Origin: Codonopsis lanceolata
Lineage: Eukaryota > Streptophyta > Magnoliopsida > Asterales > Campanulaceae
Length of the DNA stretch: 64,000 bases
Direction of reading: 5' to 3'
Assembly (NCBI GenBank): GCA_013146195.2
Contig: CM028378.1
Location: 40,624,828-40,688,827 of the forward strand
This document shows, piece after piece, positions 1 through 10,986 of the stretch (positions are counted from its first letter, which is position 1; each line of letters opens with the position of its first letter). The translations under genes and the position numbers were made by a program. Below the pieces are notes generated by a model. That model saw only the letters and a program-made list of their open reading frames with translations. It searched no databases and was not told the DNA's origin.

Positions 1-87
1 TTTCTGCAGCTACAATGCCATCCTTGTGTTCCATGAAGCTGTTCAATCCTCGAGATAACACGAGTATACATTATTTACCCTTCTCGA

Positions 88-3033
88 CTACCAATAATCC
101 CCACAAGAGCAAAGGCCATCTCTGAAATGGTGAAACCTTTTGTTGTCCCTCACAACTATCTGCCTGTCAATAGCCTTTGCCACCAATTTGATTGCAGTGT
201 GACAATCTCCACAAATCCGCAAATTCTTGCAAACCCTCAGCGTCACACCTTTAGCTGTATTCAACAAGCCAAAGGAAACTGCAAGCTTCTCACTGTGCCC
301 TCGTAAAATCTCCACCTTCTCCTCCTCTTCTAATTCATGAAGAACTGAACCTGTATCTGGTGCATAACCCAATTCAGTAATCTTCTCCTCTAATCTTCTC
401 CACATGTCTCGGATCGCTTCTGACTGGGCCATCATGTTATCACCAACAAGAAAGCTATGAGTTCTTCCTCCAACTTCAATCCAACTACAGCCAACATCCT
501 TTCGAAGACCCAACTTCTTCATCCTTCGCCTAACCATTCTGACATGATCCCACTTACCAGATGCAGCAAATAAATTCGAGACCAAAACATAATTCTCTGA
601 TTTGTCCGGTTCTAATTCCAACAATTTCACTGCAACTTTCCTTCCTATATCCAGTCTATTGTGAACCCTACAAGAACTAAGCAGTGAGCTCAAGATTCTA
701 CCATCCGGTTCTTCAGGCATCTCAGAGATCATCTTTACAGCAGCATCTAACCTGCCTGCACGGCCCAGCATGTCCACCACACATGCATAATGCTCTAGTT
801 TAGGCTCTACTCCATGCAAAATCTGCATATCATTAAAGTGCTTCAAACCCTCTTCCACCAAGCCAGCATGGCTACATGCCATTAAAATACCAATAAACGT
901 GAAGCCATCAGGTTTCAGACCAAATCGTTGCATTTTATAAAATAGCTCCATGGCATCTTTCCCCTGTCCATGAATCCCATAGGCTGTTATTAAAACAGTC
1001 CAGGATGCCTCATCTGTTTCATTTAATTGGTCAAAAACTCTTTGAGATTGTTCTATAGAGCCACATTTTGCATACATATCTATGATTGAACAACTGACAA
1101 ATATATCCTCAGCGAGACGAGCCTTCAAGGCAAAGCAATGGATTTCTTTTCCTAACCTTAGAGCTGACAACTGTGCGCAAGCGCCTAACACACTTGTTTT
1201 TGCGATTTTGTCAGGTTGGATGCCACTAGACACCATTTTACGAAAGAGATTTAAGGCTTCATCTGGTAGTCTATTCTGTGTGTAACCAGCAATCATTGCA
1301 TTCCAAGATACTAGATTTTTATCTTCCATCCAATCAAACAAGATCTTAGCGGATAATGGTTTCTCACATTGAACGTAAAGTGAAAGTAGTGAAATGGCAA
1401 TAAACGAATCAGTTTCCATACCATTTCTAAGGACAAACCCATGAACCTCTTTTCCATACTGTATGGATTTCAGCTCTGCACAAGCTAAAATTAGGCTACC
1501 AATGCTATACCAGTCAGGATCAAAGCCAGAATTTGTCATTTGTAGGTAATAACATACAGCCTTTGAAGGTTCACCATTCTGTGCAGAGCCACCAATAAGT
1601 GCATTCCAAGAACTCACAGTTTTAGTCTTCATGCCGTGAAAGACATTCTCAGCAGAACTCAGTGATGATCCGCATTTTGCATAGGCAGCAATAAAAGCAT
1701 TGGCAACCAATTCATCACATACGAGCCCATGCCTGATTGAATATCCATGAAGTTCTTTCACCCTCAACAGCTTTGACTTATCTAAACAAACTTGCAAGAT
1801 GTTCAACATAGTCACCTCATCAGCTTCCATTCTCTCCATTTCCATTTTCCGCAAAAGTTCAAATGCTCGACTAACATCGCCTCCTCTAGAATAAGCCCCA
1901 ATGATGGAATTCCAAGAAACTACGTTTTTCCTTTCATTCTTATCAAAAAGAATTCGGGCTTCAGATAAGAATCCACATTTTGAATACATATCCATTCAAG
2001 CATTCCTCACCATGAAATCCTGATGCAGCCCCAATTTCACAGCCAAAGCATGCACCATTCTTCCCAATATAATGTCCCTTTCCGCTGCACAAGCTGGTAA
2101 TATCGTCACCAGTGTAGGTACATCCGGTATCAAACCTTCCTTACCACCTAGAATCTCCCTAAACATGTTAAAACTCTTTTGATAAAGCCCATTATCTAAG
2201 AACCCAGAAACCATTGAATTCCAAGACACCAGGTTCCTCTCAGGCATAGTCTCAAACACCCTAGCTGCTTCTTCCACAAACCCACATCTTCCATACATAG
2301 AAATCAAAGTATTACCAACAAAAACATCCGAAACCAAATCCATCTTCACTCCCATCCCATGGACACCCCGTCCCAAACCCAAATCCAAAAGCCCAGCACA
2401 CGCTTTAATTACACAAGGCAAAGTGAAATGATCAGGCGTATGTTCCGTCGACGATAGCAAATCGCAAAACATCGATATTGCATCAAACCATAGTTCATTT
2501 CTTGTGTACCCACTAATTAGAGCATTCCACTGGTACAAATTCTTATTATGCAATTGCTCAAAAACCGAACGAGAATCTGAAGGGAGACCACATGCGGAGT
2601 ACATTGTGATGATTCTGGTGTTGAGAACGACGTCGTTCCTCAACTGGGTAGATGCCCAAACAATTTCGTGGGTTTTCCGGGCAACTGCTGCGTCTTTGTT
2701 CCGGCCACAAGCTTGCAACAGTATGCTTATACCTTCCGTTCTTTGAGCAAGATCAAAAGGGGTGTTTTCGGGTTTTGTTTGTAATAAAGTGAGAGCTCCG
2801 AGTAGGTTTCCGGATTGGCAGAGTTGGTTAATCTGTTGAGAGAAAGAGGTGTGCCGTTGGGGGGTTTGCGAGGAAAGAGAAAGAGATGATTTTGGTATAA
2901 AGATTGTGTCGAGAACTTGGAAATCCGAATTTCGGGGGGCCCTGAAGAATGGAGGGTGCCGGTGACGGTCGCGGTGGTGAGATAAGTGTGGTGGTGCTAC
3001 CAGAGCCATGATGAACCGTTGAAGTTGAAACAC
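88..3033 (-). CDS. PCMP-H8: PPR protein, DYW class (At1g18485-like), interrupted by one in-frame TGA
   Basis: Two abutting open frames in the same phase (1996-3033, 345 codons; 88-1995, 635 codons) form one intronless gene of about 981 codons, near the ~970 residues I recall for Arabidopsis At1g18485. The first ~50 residues are rich in Arg, His and Ser and look like an organelle transit peptide. Repeated PPR motifs follow (for example NLVSWNSMVSGF, MYAKCGS), then E/E+ motifs and a C-terminal DYW deaminase domain with HSEKLAV (the HxE zinc/catalytic motif), CGDCH (CxxC) and the terminal CGDYW. DYW-PPR proteins bind organellar RNA and perform site-specific C-to-U editing; the target here is unknown. 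The start at 3033 is the first ATG; a second in-frame ATG lies eight codons on. One TGA at 1996-1998 splits the frame, so this is either a recent null allele or a base error. The symbol is given by similarity. Confidence 0.9.
1996..1998 (-). other. In-frame TGA inside the PPR gene
   Basis: On the minus strand the sequence reads ...AAT GCT TGA ATG GAT ATG TAT. In the family this place is N-A-L-M-D-M-Y-S-K-C-G, so TGA stands where a Leu codon is expected; a TTA-to-TGA change (one base) explains it. The frame is open on both sides with no other lesion. Confidence 0.9.
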
Positions 3034-3594
3034 GAGTTTTTTAGGCTGACGGTTGGTTATAACGGTATTCTGTATTAAAACTGAAATAAAAAACTAAGAC
3101 AAAACACACGATTGAGCCATTCAACTTTCCCATTTTTTATAATTCGGTCATCGAAAGTTTGAAATATCTATTTTGACCATTCAACTTTTGTTATGATGCA
3201 AGCGAGCTTATTTTTTGGATGGACGTTAGATTTAACCGTTAAATTATGTCATACTATTTTACCCTTCTAAATACATTTTTTGTGTGATTTTAGAAACCCA
3301 AAAAGGGTCTAACTGAAAAAAATAATCACAAATGCCATTTGTACAAAGAGTAGGGATCAAAATGTAATAAAAAAATAAAACTAAAAAGGCTGACGGCTCC
3401 CACACTTTGTCTTCCATCATCGTCGGTTGCCTCCTCAGCTCCAGCTTCGTCCTCTCTCTCCTTGCCCGCTCCATTATTCCAGTCCAAATCTGTCATGAGA
3501 ACAAGCTCCCTTCCCTGGTTCTCTCTTCTACAACGCCAGAATTCCTGCCCCGCCATCTTCCATCATCGCCGGCTACCACCTCCGCTCCTGCATC

Positions 3595-3598
<4 letters not shown>

Positions 3599-3628
<30 letters not shown>
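3599..3628 (+). repeat. (CT)n microsatellite
   Basis: About 15 uninterrupted CT units inside the Mutator-like element. A shorter (AG)n tract lies at about 4301-4318 in the same element. Confidence 0.9.
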
Positions 3629-3630
<2 letters not shown>

Positions 3631-3756
3631 CTCAACAAATCCAGTTTAGATATGTCGAGCGTTCTCATTAGAACTTTGCTCGACCACGTCCTCGTCGGTG
3701 CTGGCTCTACTCGACTCGCATTGTGCAGAGCCTTTCATCTTCAATCAACGCCCACC

Positions 3757-3936
3757 CAGCTCCAGTGTCGTCCTCCTCCACCATCTACAACTACAATCTT
3801 CACTCTTCGTGAAATCTTTGCAAATCTAAGCCTAGGGCTCGAAATCCAGCTCCAGTGTTGTCCTCCTCCGCCATCTACAACTCCGATCTTCACTCTTCAT
3901 GAAATCTTTGCAAATCCAAGCCTATGGCTCAAAATT
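3757..3936 (+). repeat. 90-bp tandem duplication (two units)
   Basis: CAGCTCCAGTG starts both units, at 3757 and 3847. The period of 90 keeps a 30-codon phase, so the frame 3652-4032 carries a twofold peptide repeat (QLQCRPPPPST / QLQCCPPPPST). I do not recognise the peptide and do not call the frame a gene. Confidence 0.85.
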
Positions 3937-4969
3937 AGAAATCTCCATTGTGCATTTCAAATAAAATCTTCCAATTTCAAACAACCTAGTTGCATAATCA
4001 AGATACAGTCAAAAGAGGAAATAAATGAATGATTGAGAGGAAATATGTACTCTTCTCAATTTGATTTCAAGTTGTTAATGTCTACTATGTCGAAATATTA
4101 ATTTGTTGTTGATTTACTTTATTTTAAAGCTAAATTGATGAGGAAAATTGATGGTTCATAGTCTTTGTTGAGTTGATTTATGGTGGGTGGTCGCCGGAAA
4201 AATGAGCATTGATTTCAATATTCTCAGTTTTGATTTGAGGGGAAGCGAACTAAGAGATGAGAATGAGCAATCCTGATCTGGGTTTGTACCTGTGTGTATT
4301 AGAGAGAGAGAGAGAGAGTTGGAAACGATGGAGCAATCTAGATATGGGTTTGTGCTTGTGTGATGCATCTGTGTTCTTCATGGTTTCTTGAATTTGGCTT
4401 TGTAAATTTTCTTGAATTTGAGATTTTTGAATTTGAGATATTTTTGGAAAAGATGAAGATGAGGGCAAAACATGTATTTAACTTAAGTTAACATCAAAAC
4501 ACAAGTTTTTTCTATTTTGCCCCTTAACTTAACGTCCTGGTCTAACACCCGTTAGAAAATAGGCTCGCTTGCATTATAACAAAAGTTGGATGATCAAAAT
4601 AAAAATTTTAAACTTTCGGTGATCGAATTACAAAAAATGAAAAAATTGAGTGGCTCATTTGTGTTTTTTTTGTCAAAAACTAATAAAATACAGAGCAGAG
4701 CGTTATCAAATCGTTCACATCCAACACAATTTTGACTTTTTTGAGCGGCAAAGATTATCGAAAAATACATCTGGGCACCTAATCATTTTTTTCATACCAT
4801 TATATGAATTTTTCGAACCATAATAATAATATACATATTTGAACAAATGCATGAACGTTTTTGCAACGAAAAACATATAGTGAGGCATTAGCGGTTGATC
4901 CTAATTCCTAAGGCCTCACAACCAAAAATTGGCTAGGTGTCATTCCCCTTTACAAATTACAACTAGTAT

Positions 4970-5254
4970 GTCCTCCGTCCCAAAAAAAAAAAACTTCATC
5001 CGTCCCTAAATTATCGTCCTACTTGATCTGACGCACGAATTAAGAAAAAACAATTGACTTGATTATTTATATTGATTTAATGTATAGTTTCCTTTAAAAC
5101 TCATGTGTATGTGGCCCAGAATTAAAGTATGATGAAAAAATAAGGATAAAGTGGTAAAAGTGATATTCTAAAAAGATATGTTTCAAACTGGACAATTATT
5201 TTGGGACGAATGAAAAAAGAAAGGAGGGCGATAATTTAGGTACAGAGGGAGTAC
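4970..5254. mobile_element. Stowaway-like MITE
   Basis: The left end carries CTCCGTCCC and CCCTAAATTATCGTCCT; the right end has the inverted partner (GATAATTTAGGTACAGAGGGAGTA). About 285 bp, AT-rich and without coding capacity. The CTCCCTCCGTCCC-type end is typical of Stowaway (Tc1/mariner) MITEs. Confidence 0.65.
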
Positions 5255-5327
5255 CATTCTTTCCTTTCCTAAATATTTTGTCTTGTTTGAATAATATACA
5301 TATTAAGAAAACTAATCGACTCTATTA

Positions 5328-5512
5328 TACTCTCTTCGTTTCGGGTAAAGAGTACCTGTTTGAAAGTCAAACTTTTTAAAAATATGACATTTTTAATAGT
5401 CAATTAGTAATAAAATGATATTTTTATGTCTTAATTTTTAAAAATGAACACTTTAAGTGAAACATCTAAAAATAGAATAGTTGACTCTTTACCCGAAACG
5501 GAAAGAGGAAAT
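5328..5512. mobile_element. 185-bp MITE with inverted ends
   Basis: TIRs TACTCTCTTCGTTTCGGGTA and, inverted, TACCCGAAACGGAAAGAGGA. The interior has no gene. A diverged relative is split by the Copia element further on (halves at 30191-30222 and 38402-38559). Confidence 0.75.
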
Positions 5513-5710
5513 ACTATTAATGTGTAGTTTTCAATAAAATTCATGTGCATTTGATTCATCATTAAAATAGAATTAAAAATGATAAAAAGTGTTTTATTGA
5601 ACACGAAAGTTTAGAAACATAACAATTTTATTGGAATATACAAAAAATGAAACCATAATAGTTATTTATGAACGAATGAAGTGACATTTTTCATTATTGG
5701 AAAGTCAAAG

Positions 5711-6070
5711 TACTCCCTCAGTCCCAAAAACTAGTCTCATTTAACAAATCAAACTTTTTAAAGATATTGTTTTACATGTTTGTACCTTCAAAAATTTACA
5801 ATATAATGTTATCATATATTAAAAATAAGACCGTTGTTATGGGACAGACTAAAAGAAGAAGAAATGAGTCAAATGACTATCTTTTTGAGTACGAAGTGAA
5901 TATCAAATTACTATCTTATTCTGTTTTAGGTTATAAAATTTCAATCCTTCAAAAATATTATGAAATATCAATAATAACAACATACATTTCGTAAACTAAA
6001 TAATTTTATAAAATTTTATTCAAACTTTAATTAATTAAGTAAAAAAATTCTTTGAGACCAAGGGAATATA
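5711..6070. mobile_element. Stowaway-like MITE, ~360 bp
   Basis: Begins TACTCCCTCAGTCCCAAA and ends with the inverted partner TTTGAGACCAAGGGAATA. AT-rich, no transposase. The short open frame inside (5767-5994) is not a gene. Confidence 0.6.
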
Positions 6071-6469
6071 ATCATTTACTATTCAAGCAGAACGCTTCAC
6101 ATACCGTACACGAATGATTTGGTGAGTACAATCGAAGCCAAAACATCAATTGATTACAAATTGATAAATCTCAAAATAATTGTCTTATTAATTTTTTTTA
6201 TGACTAATTTTTTATTTTTTTATTTTACTTTAATTATAAGTCATATATACATAAAACTATTAAAATTGAACCCGGTCAATAGGCTGTCCAGCCAACTCGA
6301 ATTTTCATGGGCTTGAGTTTCATTTTTGGTGGTCTGAAAGGGTTTGGCCGGGACCGGGAAAAAACAGGAGACCCGGATAGCCCGACCCGCCCCAAACATT
6401 TGAAAACTAAAAAGTCAACAGTCAAAAAATTAAAACCTGAGAGTAAAAACTTTAAAAAAGCCTAGCAAG

Positions 6470-6640
6470 ACTTTCATCGTCTCGACTTTTCCAAAAGCGG
6501 CAACAGCAAATCTCTCTTTGACTCTTCGACATCTTCGTCTCTTCGATCTATCTCTTCTCGCCGGCGTTTGCCTCTACCGGATTGCCGCCGCTGCCTCCAC
6601 AGCCATGGCGGCGCAAGCCACGGGTAGTAGTACTCATCTC
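6470..6640 (+). pseudogene. Orphan 5' UTR and first-exon-like fragment
   Basis: A CT-rich leader (TCTCGACTTTTCC..., TCTTCGATCTATCTCTTCTC) leads to ATGGCGGCGCAAGCCACG (M-A-A-Q-A-T) followed at once by GTAGTAG, which could be a splice donor. This is what a plant 5' UTR plus short first exon looks like, but no downstream exon follows before transposon sequence. Probably a broken or captured gene start; the parent gene is not recognised. Confidence 0.35.
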
Positions 6641-6906
6641 TATCGTTCTCTGTCTCTCTCTCTCTTAGAGTCTTAATATATGCGTGTGTAATGTGTATCA
6701 CGTTCTTCTATGAAAAAAGAAGACTTCGAAAAAACTGTTCAGGGTGAGAATTGGGAAGACTAAATCTATTGGGAATTGGGAGTATCAGTCTGTGAGTGTA
6801 TGTGCGTGTTGTTACAGTTAGACTTAGACTGGTTTTAGTCGTTACTTTTTAGTTGGGGGTGTGTCAACTGATAATTTTTTGTTAGGTCATTATTTATTAG
6901 CTTAAT

Positions 6907-7246
6907 TAGAGCTATCAAAATGGGTTGAGTCCGTTGGGTTAGCCCGCCCTGCCACCTAAATGGGGTGGGTTGGGTTGGTATTTTTTAGGCCCGTCACTAT
7001 TTTTGGGCTGGCCTGCCCCGCCACGCCAAATGATGGGTTGAAGTGGGTTGTGGGTTGACTCGCCTAGAGTTGTTAAAAAGGTTTGGGCCCGTTGGGCTAG
7101 CCCACCCCGCCACCTAAAAGAGGTGGGTTGGGTTGGTATTTTTTAAGCCCGTCATGTTTTTGGACTGGCCCGCCCCGCCCCGTCAAATGGTGGGTTGAAG
7201 TGGGTTTTGGGCTGGCTCGCCCCGCCAACCCATTTTGACAGCTCTA
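6907..7246. mobile_element. hAT-type MITE with 8-bp target-site duplication
   Basis: Flanked by a perfect AGCTTAAT duplication (6899-6906 and 7247-7254). TIRs start TAGAGCTATCAAAATGGGTT on the left and TAGAGCTGTCAAAATGGGTT (inverted) on the right. The interior has two GC-rich units built on GGGTTGGGTTGG and GCCCGCC, the second preceded by an internal TIR-like TAGAGTTGTTAAAA, so one copy may have landed in another. The 8-bp duplication supports the hAT superfamily. Confidence 0.8.
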
Positions 7247-7640
7247 AGCTTAATGGATAATAATTCTATCCAAAGCTATCTATTAACACCCAATTACCAC
7301 CCTACTTGTGAGTGGTCCATGAACCCATAACTACGTTAGTGGGCGAGACAATTTTTGAATCTTTGATACCCCAGTACTAGCAGTCAGTCTTGCCTAAACC
7401 TCTAAAGCAAAGTTGTGATTTTATATTTAAGTGGAACAAAAGTAGTACTTGGTTGGGGATACCAATTAGCAAATACGTACCCTGTCTATTGTACAAAATA
7501 AATTAGGAGGAATTTCAAGTGGGTACAATTTTGAAAACATGTTTTCATTTAGGATTATTAATTTTTTACATATTTCATAAAACTACAAATTGCTTATCAA
7601 ATGACAAAAATGTCATTAATGAAAACTCTGATGCTAATCC

Positions 7641-7888
7641 TTGGCATCAGAAATCAACCTGATGCCAAAAATCAACCTGATGTCAGGCATCAGAAATTAA
7701 CCTGATACCAAAAATCAACCTGATGCCAAAAAATAACCTGATGTCAGGCATCAGAAATCAACATGATGCCAAAAATCAACATGATGCCAGACATCAGAAA
7801 TCAACATGATGTCAAAAAGCAACCTGATGCCAGGCATCAGAAATCAATCTGATGCCAAAAATCAACCTGATGTCAGGCATCAGAAATT
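7641..7888 (+). repeat. Minisatellite built on CTGATGCC / GGCATCAG
   Basis: Alternating phrases of the type AATCAACCTGATGCCAAAA and AGGCATCAGAAA, about eight to ten degenerate units. CTGATGCC and GGCATCAG are reverse complements, so each pair can fold. The same octamers occur singly just downstream (8137-8195). Copy 2 (22475-22788) is longer by about one unit. Confidence 0.85.
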
Positions 7889-8229
7889 GAAAAAAGAAAA
7901 TTGGAAAAAGAAAAATTAGGACGTTTCGTAACATAAAATATTCCGATTACGATTTAGCAAACCGACTCCATAGTCGGCATTCATCACACTGATACAATAA
8001 AGCAAAACATTTCCAAACACCATTATCATTATCACTCCCTACTGCTAGATTGGTTATCGTTCCAATCACAAAACAGAAATCCCCAAAACACACTAAACAC
8101 TGCATCACATCAAATTCAAGTAACTTTAATCTTGGCATCAGATAAATTCTGATGCCTACAATTGTTGTTGTTCTTGGCATCAGATCTGATGCCATTTAAA
8201 TATCACAATCTCTAGCAACGGAAAAACCT

Positions 8230-8640
8230 TCTCTGAGTCTGATCCCCTTCCACTGTCTACCCCTCCAATGTGACAGTGTACACCACCGGTTCACTGTAAC
8301 CCAACTCCAACGACATAGCACCCAGCACCCACCACTCGTACTAATTTGATAGAAAGGGATTTACTACACAACTTACTGTTCATTACGAATACCGCAAATC
8401 GTGCGCTGGACATAGCACCGAGATCGGTCTCCGGCTGTTTAATAACGACTCCTTGCTCAACCGGATGCAGCGGGGTCCCGATTTCGACATTGTCGAGTGC
8501 AAAACGAGAGTAAGACCTAACCATTGGGTTTGCAAATGAAATAGATACAGGCGGCCATGAACGCTGGGGGTGAGTTCATCTTCTTCTCCGGCGCCGGCAG
8601 ATCTCACAGTTGATGGCAACAAGAAAGATTACTGACCCTT
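8230..8640 (-). other. Unrecognised possible coding fragment
   Basis: On the minus strand a GC-richer stretch reads ALDNVEIGTPLHPVEQG and VVIKQPETDLGAMSSARFAV, then AVFVMN followed by AT-rich sequence that looks intronic (AGTAAGTTG right after). The composition differs from the surrounding AT-rich repeats and the reading resembles an exon. I do not recognise the family. Copy 2 has the same stretch with small indels that break the frame, at sites where copy 2 looks error-prone. Possibly a captured exon. Confidence 0.3.
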
Positions 8641-9037
8641 GTAAGAAGGAGAGGAAGAAAGAAACAGAGAGATAAATTTATATTTCAGAGGGGAGGATGG
8701 ATGAGAGAGAAAATCTCATAACAATGGCCGCCTGATTCTTGAGACACAGAGAGACAGATGCGACTCAAGATCGTCTAGCCTGAGATCATCGTTGAGACAT
8801 TCAGTCTCATTTCTCGCTGGAAACTGACTTGAGATCGAGAAGGGTGAAGGGTCTCATTGGGTATAATTTCTACATTTAACAATTAGCAGGGAGTTATTTC
8901 ATGTTTGACAGTTGAAAGTCTCAAGACTTTTGAGTCATTGAATTTGACGTTGAGTGAATGAGAATGAGTGGTTGGTTGGGAGTCTTGGAACTTGGGCAAT
9001 TGCAGTATTGGGTTGGGTGAACAGACTGAACAGATCG

Positions 9038-9039
<2 letters not shown>

Positions 9040-9076
<37 letters not shown>
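9040..9076. repeat. (TA)n microsatellite
   Basis: About 18 AT units. In copy 2 (23935-23993) the tract is longer and is followed directly by sequence that in copy 1 lies ~130 bp further on. Confidence 0.95.
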
Positions 9077-9081
<5 letters not shown>

Positions 9082-9516
9082 CGGATCGAAGTAATACACC
9101 TTGAACTTCAAAACAGAGGGTAGTTATGTACTTTCGCACTAAAATTGTACATAAAAGATATGTTTGAAAAATAACTGGATTTATTTGAAAACATGTTTTA
9201 AAAGGTGTACCGGCTTGTAATTTTTTCAATAAATTAAGTTTTTGTTTTAGGCCATAGGCCCGAAGGCCTAGAGATGGTATGGGGTGGGCTTATATTTTCA
9301 GAGGCCCGGTAGATCATAGATCCGACCCGACCCGTTGCCAAGGCAAACATGATGGGCTTGAACTGGACTAGCCCGATTGACAGTTCTACATACACATAGA
9401 CTTTAAATAAAACAACACATCAACCAAATATTACTAATTAAGTCAATTATTTTCTTTAATCCGTATGCAGACTCAAACATGACAATAATTTTGAGACATG
9501 AAAAGTACTAATTTTT

Positions 9517-10512
9517 GGGATACACTATTCAACCCCCCAAAACCTATAAGCGGCTGACCCCCCAAAATTTTCCAAAATTATAAACTCCTTATTTTTACCC
9601 TTTCAATTAACCATCCCCAACTAATTATACCCCCTCTCATTCTCCTCTCTTTCTTTTCCCCCACTACCTGCCTCCATGTTTTCTCCCTCCCTCCCTTCTC
9701 TTTCCATGACTCCATCCCTCCCCCACTCTCACTTTCCACCCCCTCTTCTTTTTCCGTCCCCCCTCCTTTCTCATAAATCCATCTTCTTCATTTATTTTTT
9801 TCTAATCTTCCCCACAATCACATTGGTACAACCTTTTTTTGTTAACGTTACACATTTTTTGCTTTAAATATTGTTTGAGAAAGTGTTATTTTGCTTGGAA
9901 AAATAGATCATCGTCGTGATTTGTTTGGACCTGGGTGGCTGAAAATATTGGATGTGTTCGGCCATGGAAGCCCGAAAATATTCACGATGTTCGGCATTAG
10001 CACAACGAACAAATTTAATTTGTAGGAGTCCAGCTGCGAAGGTCTGAACAAATTGGTGATTTTCGGTAGGGGAAACCGAACAGGGCTGTGAATTTCAGAA
10101 GGCCAGGTCCAAACAACCTTGCTAAAAAAATGTCATTTTTAACTATGGTTCTAAAACAACTTCTGGTCTAAAGAGTGTTTTTTGGCAGGTTCTCTCTCTT
10201 ATCTTCCTTTTTTTTTCATTTTCGTTATGTTGTGTGTGCGTAAGTGGGGGAAGGGGAGAGGGTAACGGTTTTGGTGGGCGTGGCGGTATAGAGGGGGGGC
10301 ATAGGAGGGAGTGAGACAAAAACAGTAAAAGGCGTGGGGAGAAGGAATGGTTGGAAGAAGAAGACACGGTGGCTGTGGGGGGAAGGAGGACACAGAGGCA
10401 CTGGGGAGGGAGGAGGCAGTGAAGGTGAAGGGGGGTCAACTTATAAGGTGGGTAAAATGGGAAGAATGAGTTTTAGGGGGGTCAACTTATAGGTTTTGGG
10501 GAATAGCTGCCC
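9517..10512. mobile_element. ~1 kb non-autonomous element with TIRs and 8-9 bp duplication
   Basis: The left end reads ACTATTCAACCCCCCAAAAC and CTATAAG; the right end, inverted, CTATTCCCCAAAACCTATAAG. Both sides carry TAATTTTT (9509-9516 and 10514-10521; CTAATTTTT against TTAATTTTT if nine bases are counted), which fits a Mutator-like element. Short open frames inside (Ser/Pro- or Thr/Pro-rich) come from CT-rich sequence and I do not treat them as genes. Confidence 0.65.
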
Positions 10513-10523
10513 TTAATTTTTAG

Positions 10524-10986
10524 GGTAAATTACTAATAACTCCCTCAACTATGAGTTGTGTTCAAATTTCCCTCATCTCTAACTACTAATTGAAGCAATG
10601 TGCTCCCTCAACTTTTACATTTTCTTTAATCACAATTTTTGTTTAAGCACTGCCGTTTGAGTTGTCATGCTGAGACTCATGTGACCATCTTTAGATTTTT
10701 TTTTTTTTAACCATAATACCCTTTTTATGTATCAATTGATGATTTTACACTTGTTGCTATAAAACCTTCTTTGTGCCTAATAATGGTCAAAACAAACAAT
10801 TTCTTATCTTTATTTTAATATTATGGTAAAAATAATAAATAAAAGTGGTTACGTGAGTTTTAGATGGAAAAAAAATGTCAATTCAAATGACAGTGCCCAA
10901 AAGAAGGTGCAATCCAAGAAAAAAGATAGTTAAGGGGGGCAATTCAAACTCGACCCATAATTGAGGGGAGTTATATGTAATTTACC
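10524..10986. mobile_element. MITE with ~50-bp inverted ends
   Basis: Starts GGGTAAATTACTAATAACTC and ends with the inverted match (GAGGGGAGTTATATGTAATT). Interior non-coding. It abuts the preceding element. Confidence 0.65.

Larger units (their letters stand above)
3056..4710. mobile_element. Non-autonomous Mutator-like element with ~200-bp terminal inverted repeats
   Basis: The left end (about 3056-3270) and the reverse complement of the right end (about 4490-4710) match along roughly 200 bp, including the shared stretch GCAAGCGAGC and the phrase around CATTTTTTATAATTCGGTCA. No transposase frame lies between them. The interior (3400-4480) has CT-rich, protein-like sequence, a CT tract and a 90-bp tandem repeat, so it may be a Pack-MULE carrying copied host sequence. 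I could not fix a clear 9-bp target-site duplication, so the exact ends are approximate. It begins about 20 bp upstream of the PPR start codon and so may have replaced that gene's promoter. Confidence 0.65.

Noticed and set aside
1996..1998. TGA read as selenocysteine or a programmed readthrough
   Set aside because: Flowering plants lack selenocysteine insertion, and no readthrough context was evident; a nonsense change or base error is simpler.
3652..4032. 126-codon frame with a twofold peptide repeat as a gene
   Set aside because: It lies inside a TIR element, matches no family I know and its repeat is explained by a DNA duplication.
7641..7888. Possible CRISPR array
   Set aside because: Units are degenerate and contiguous, without unique spacers of equal length, and this is nuclear plant DNA.
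7947..8195. 82-codon minus-strand frame found in both copies
   Set aside because: It contains the GGCATCAG motifs and resembles no protein; its persistence follows from the near identity of the copies.
9676..10439. Ser/Pro- and Thr/Pro-rich frames on both strands in the 1 kb TIR element
   Set aside because: Composition is set by CT-rich and GA-rich tracts; the frames overlap each other and are broken differently in copy 2.
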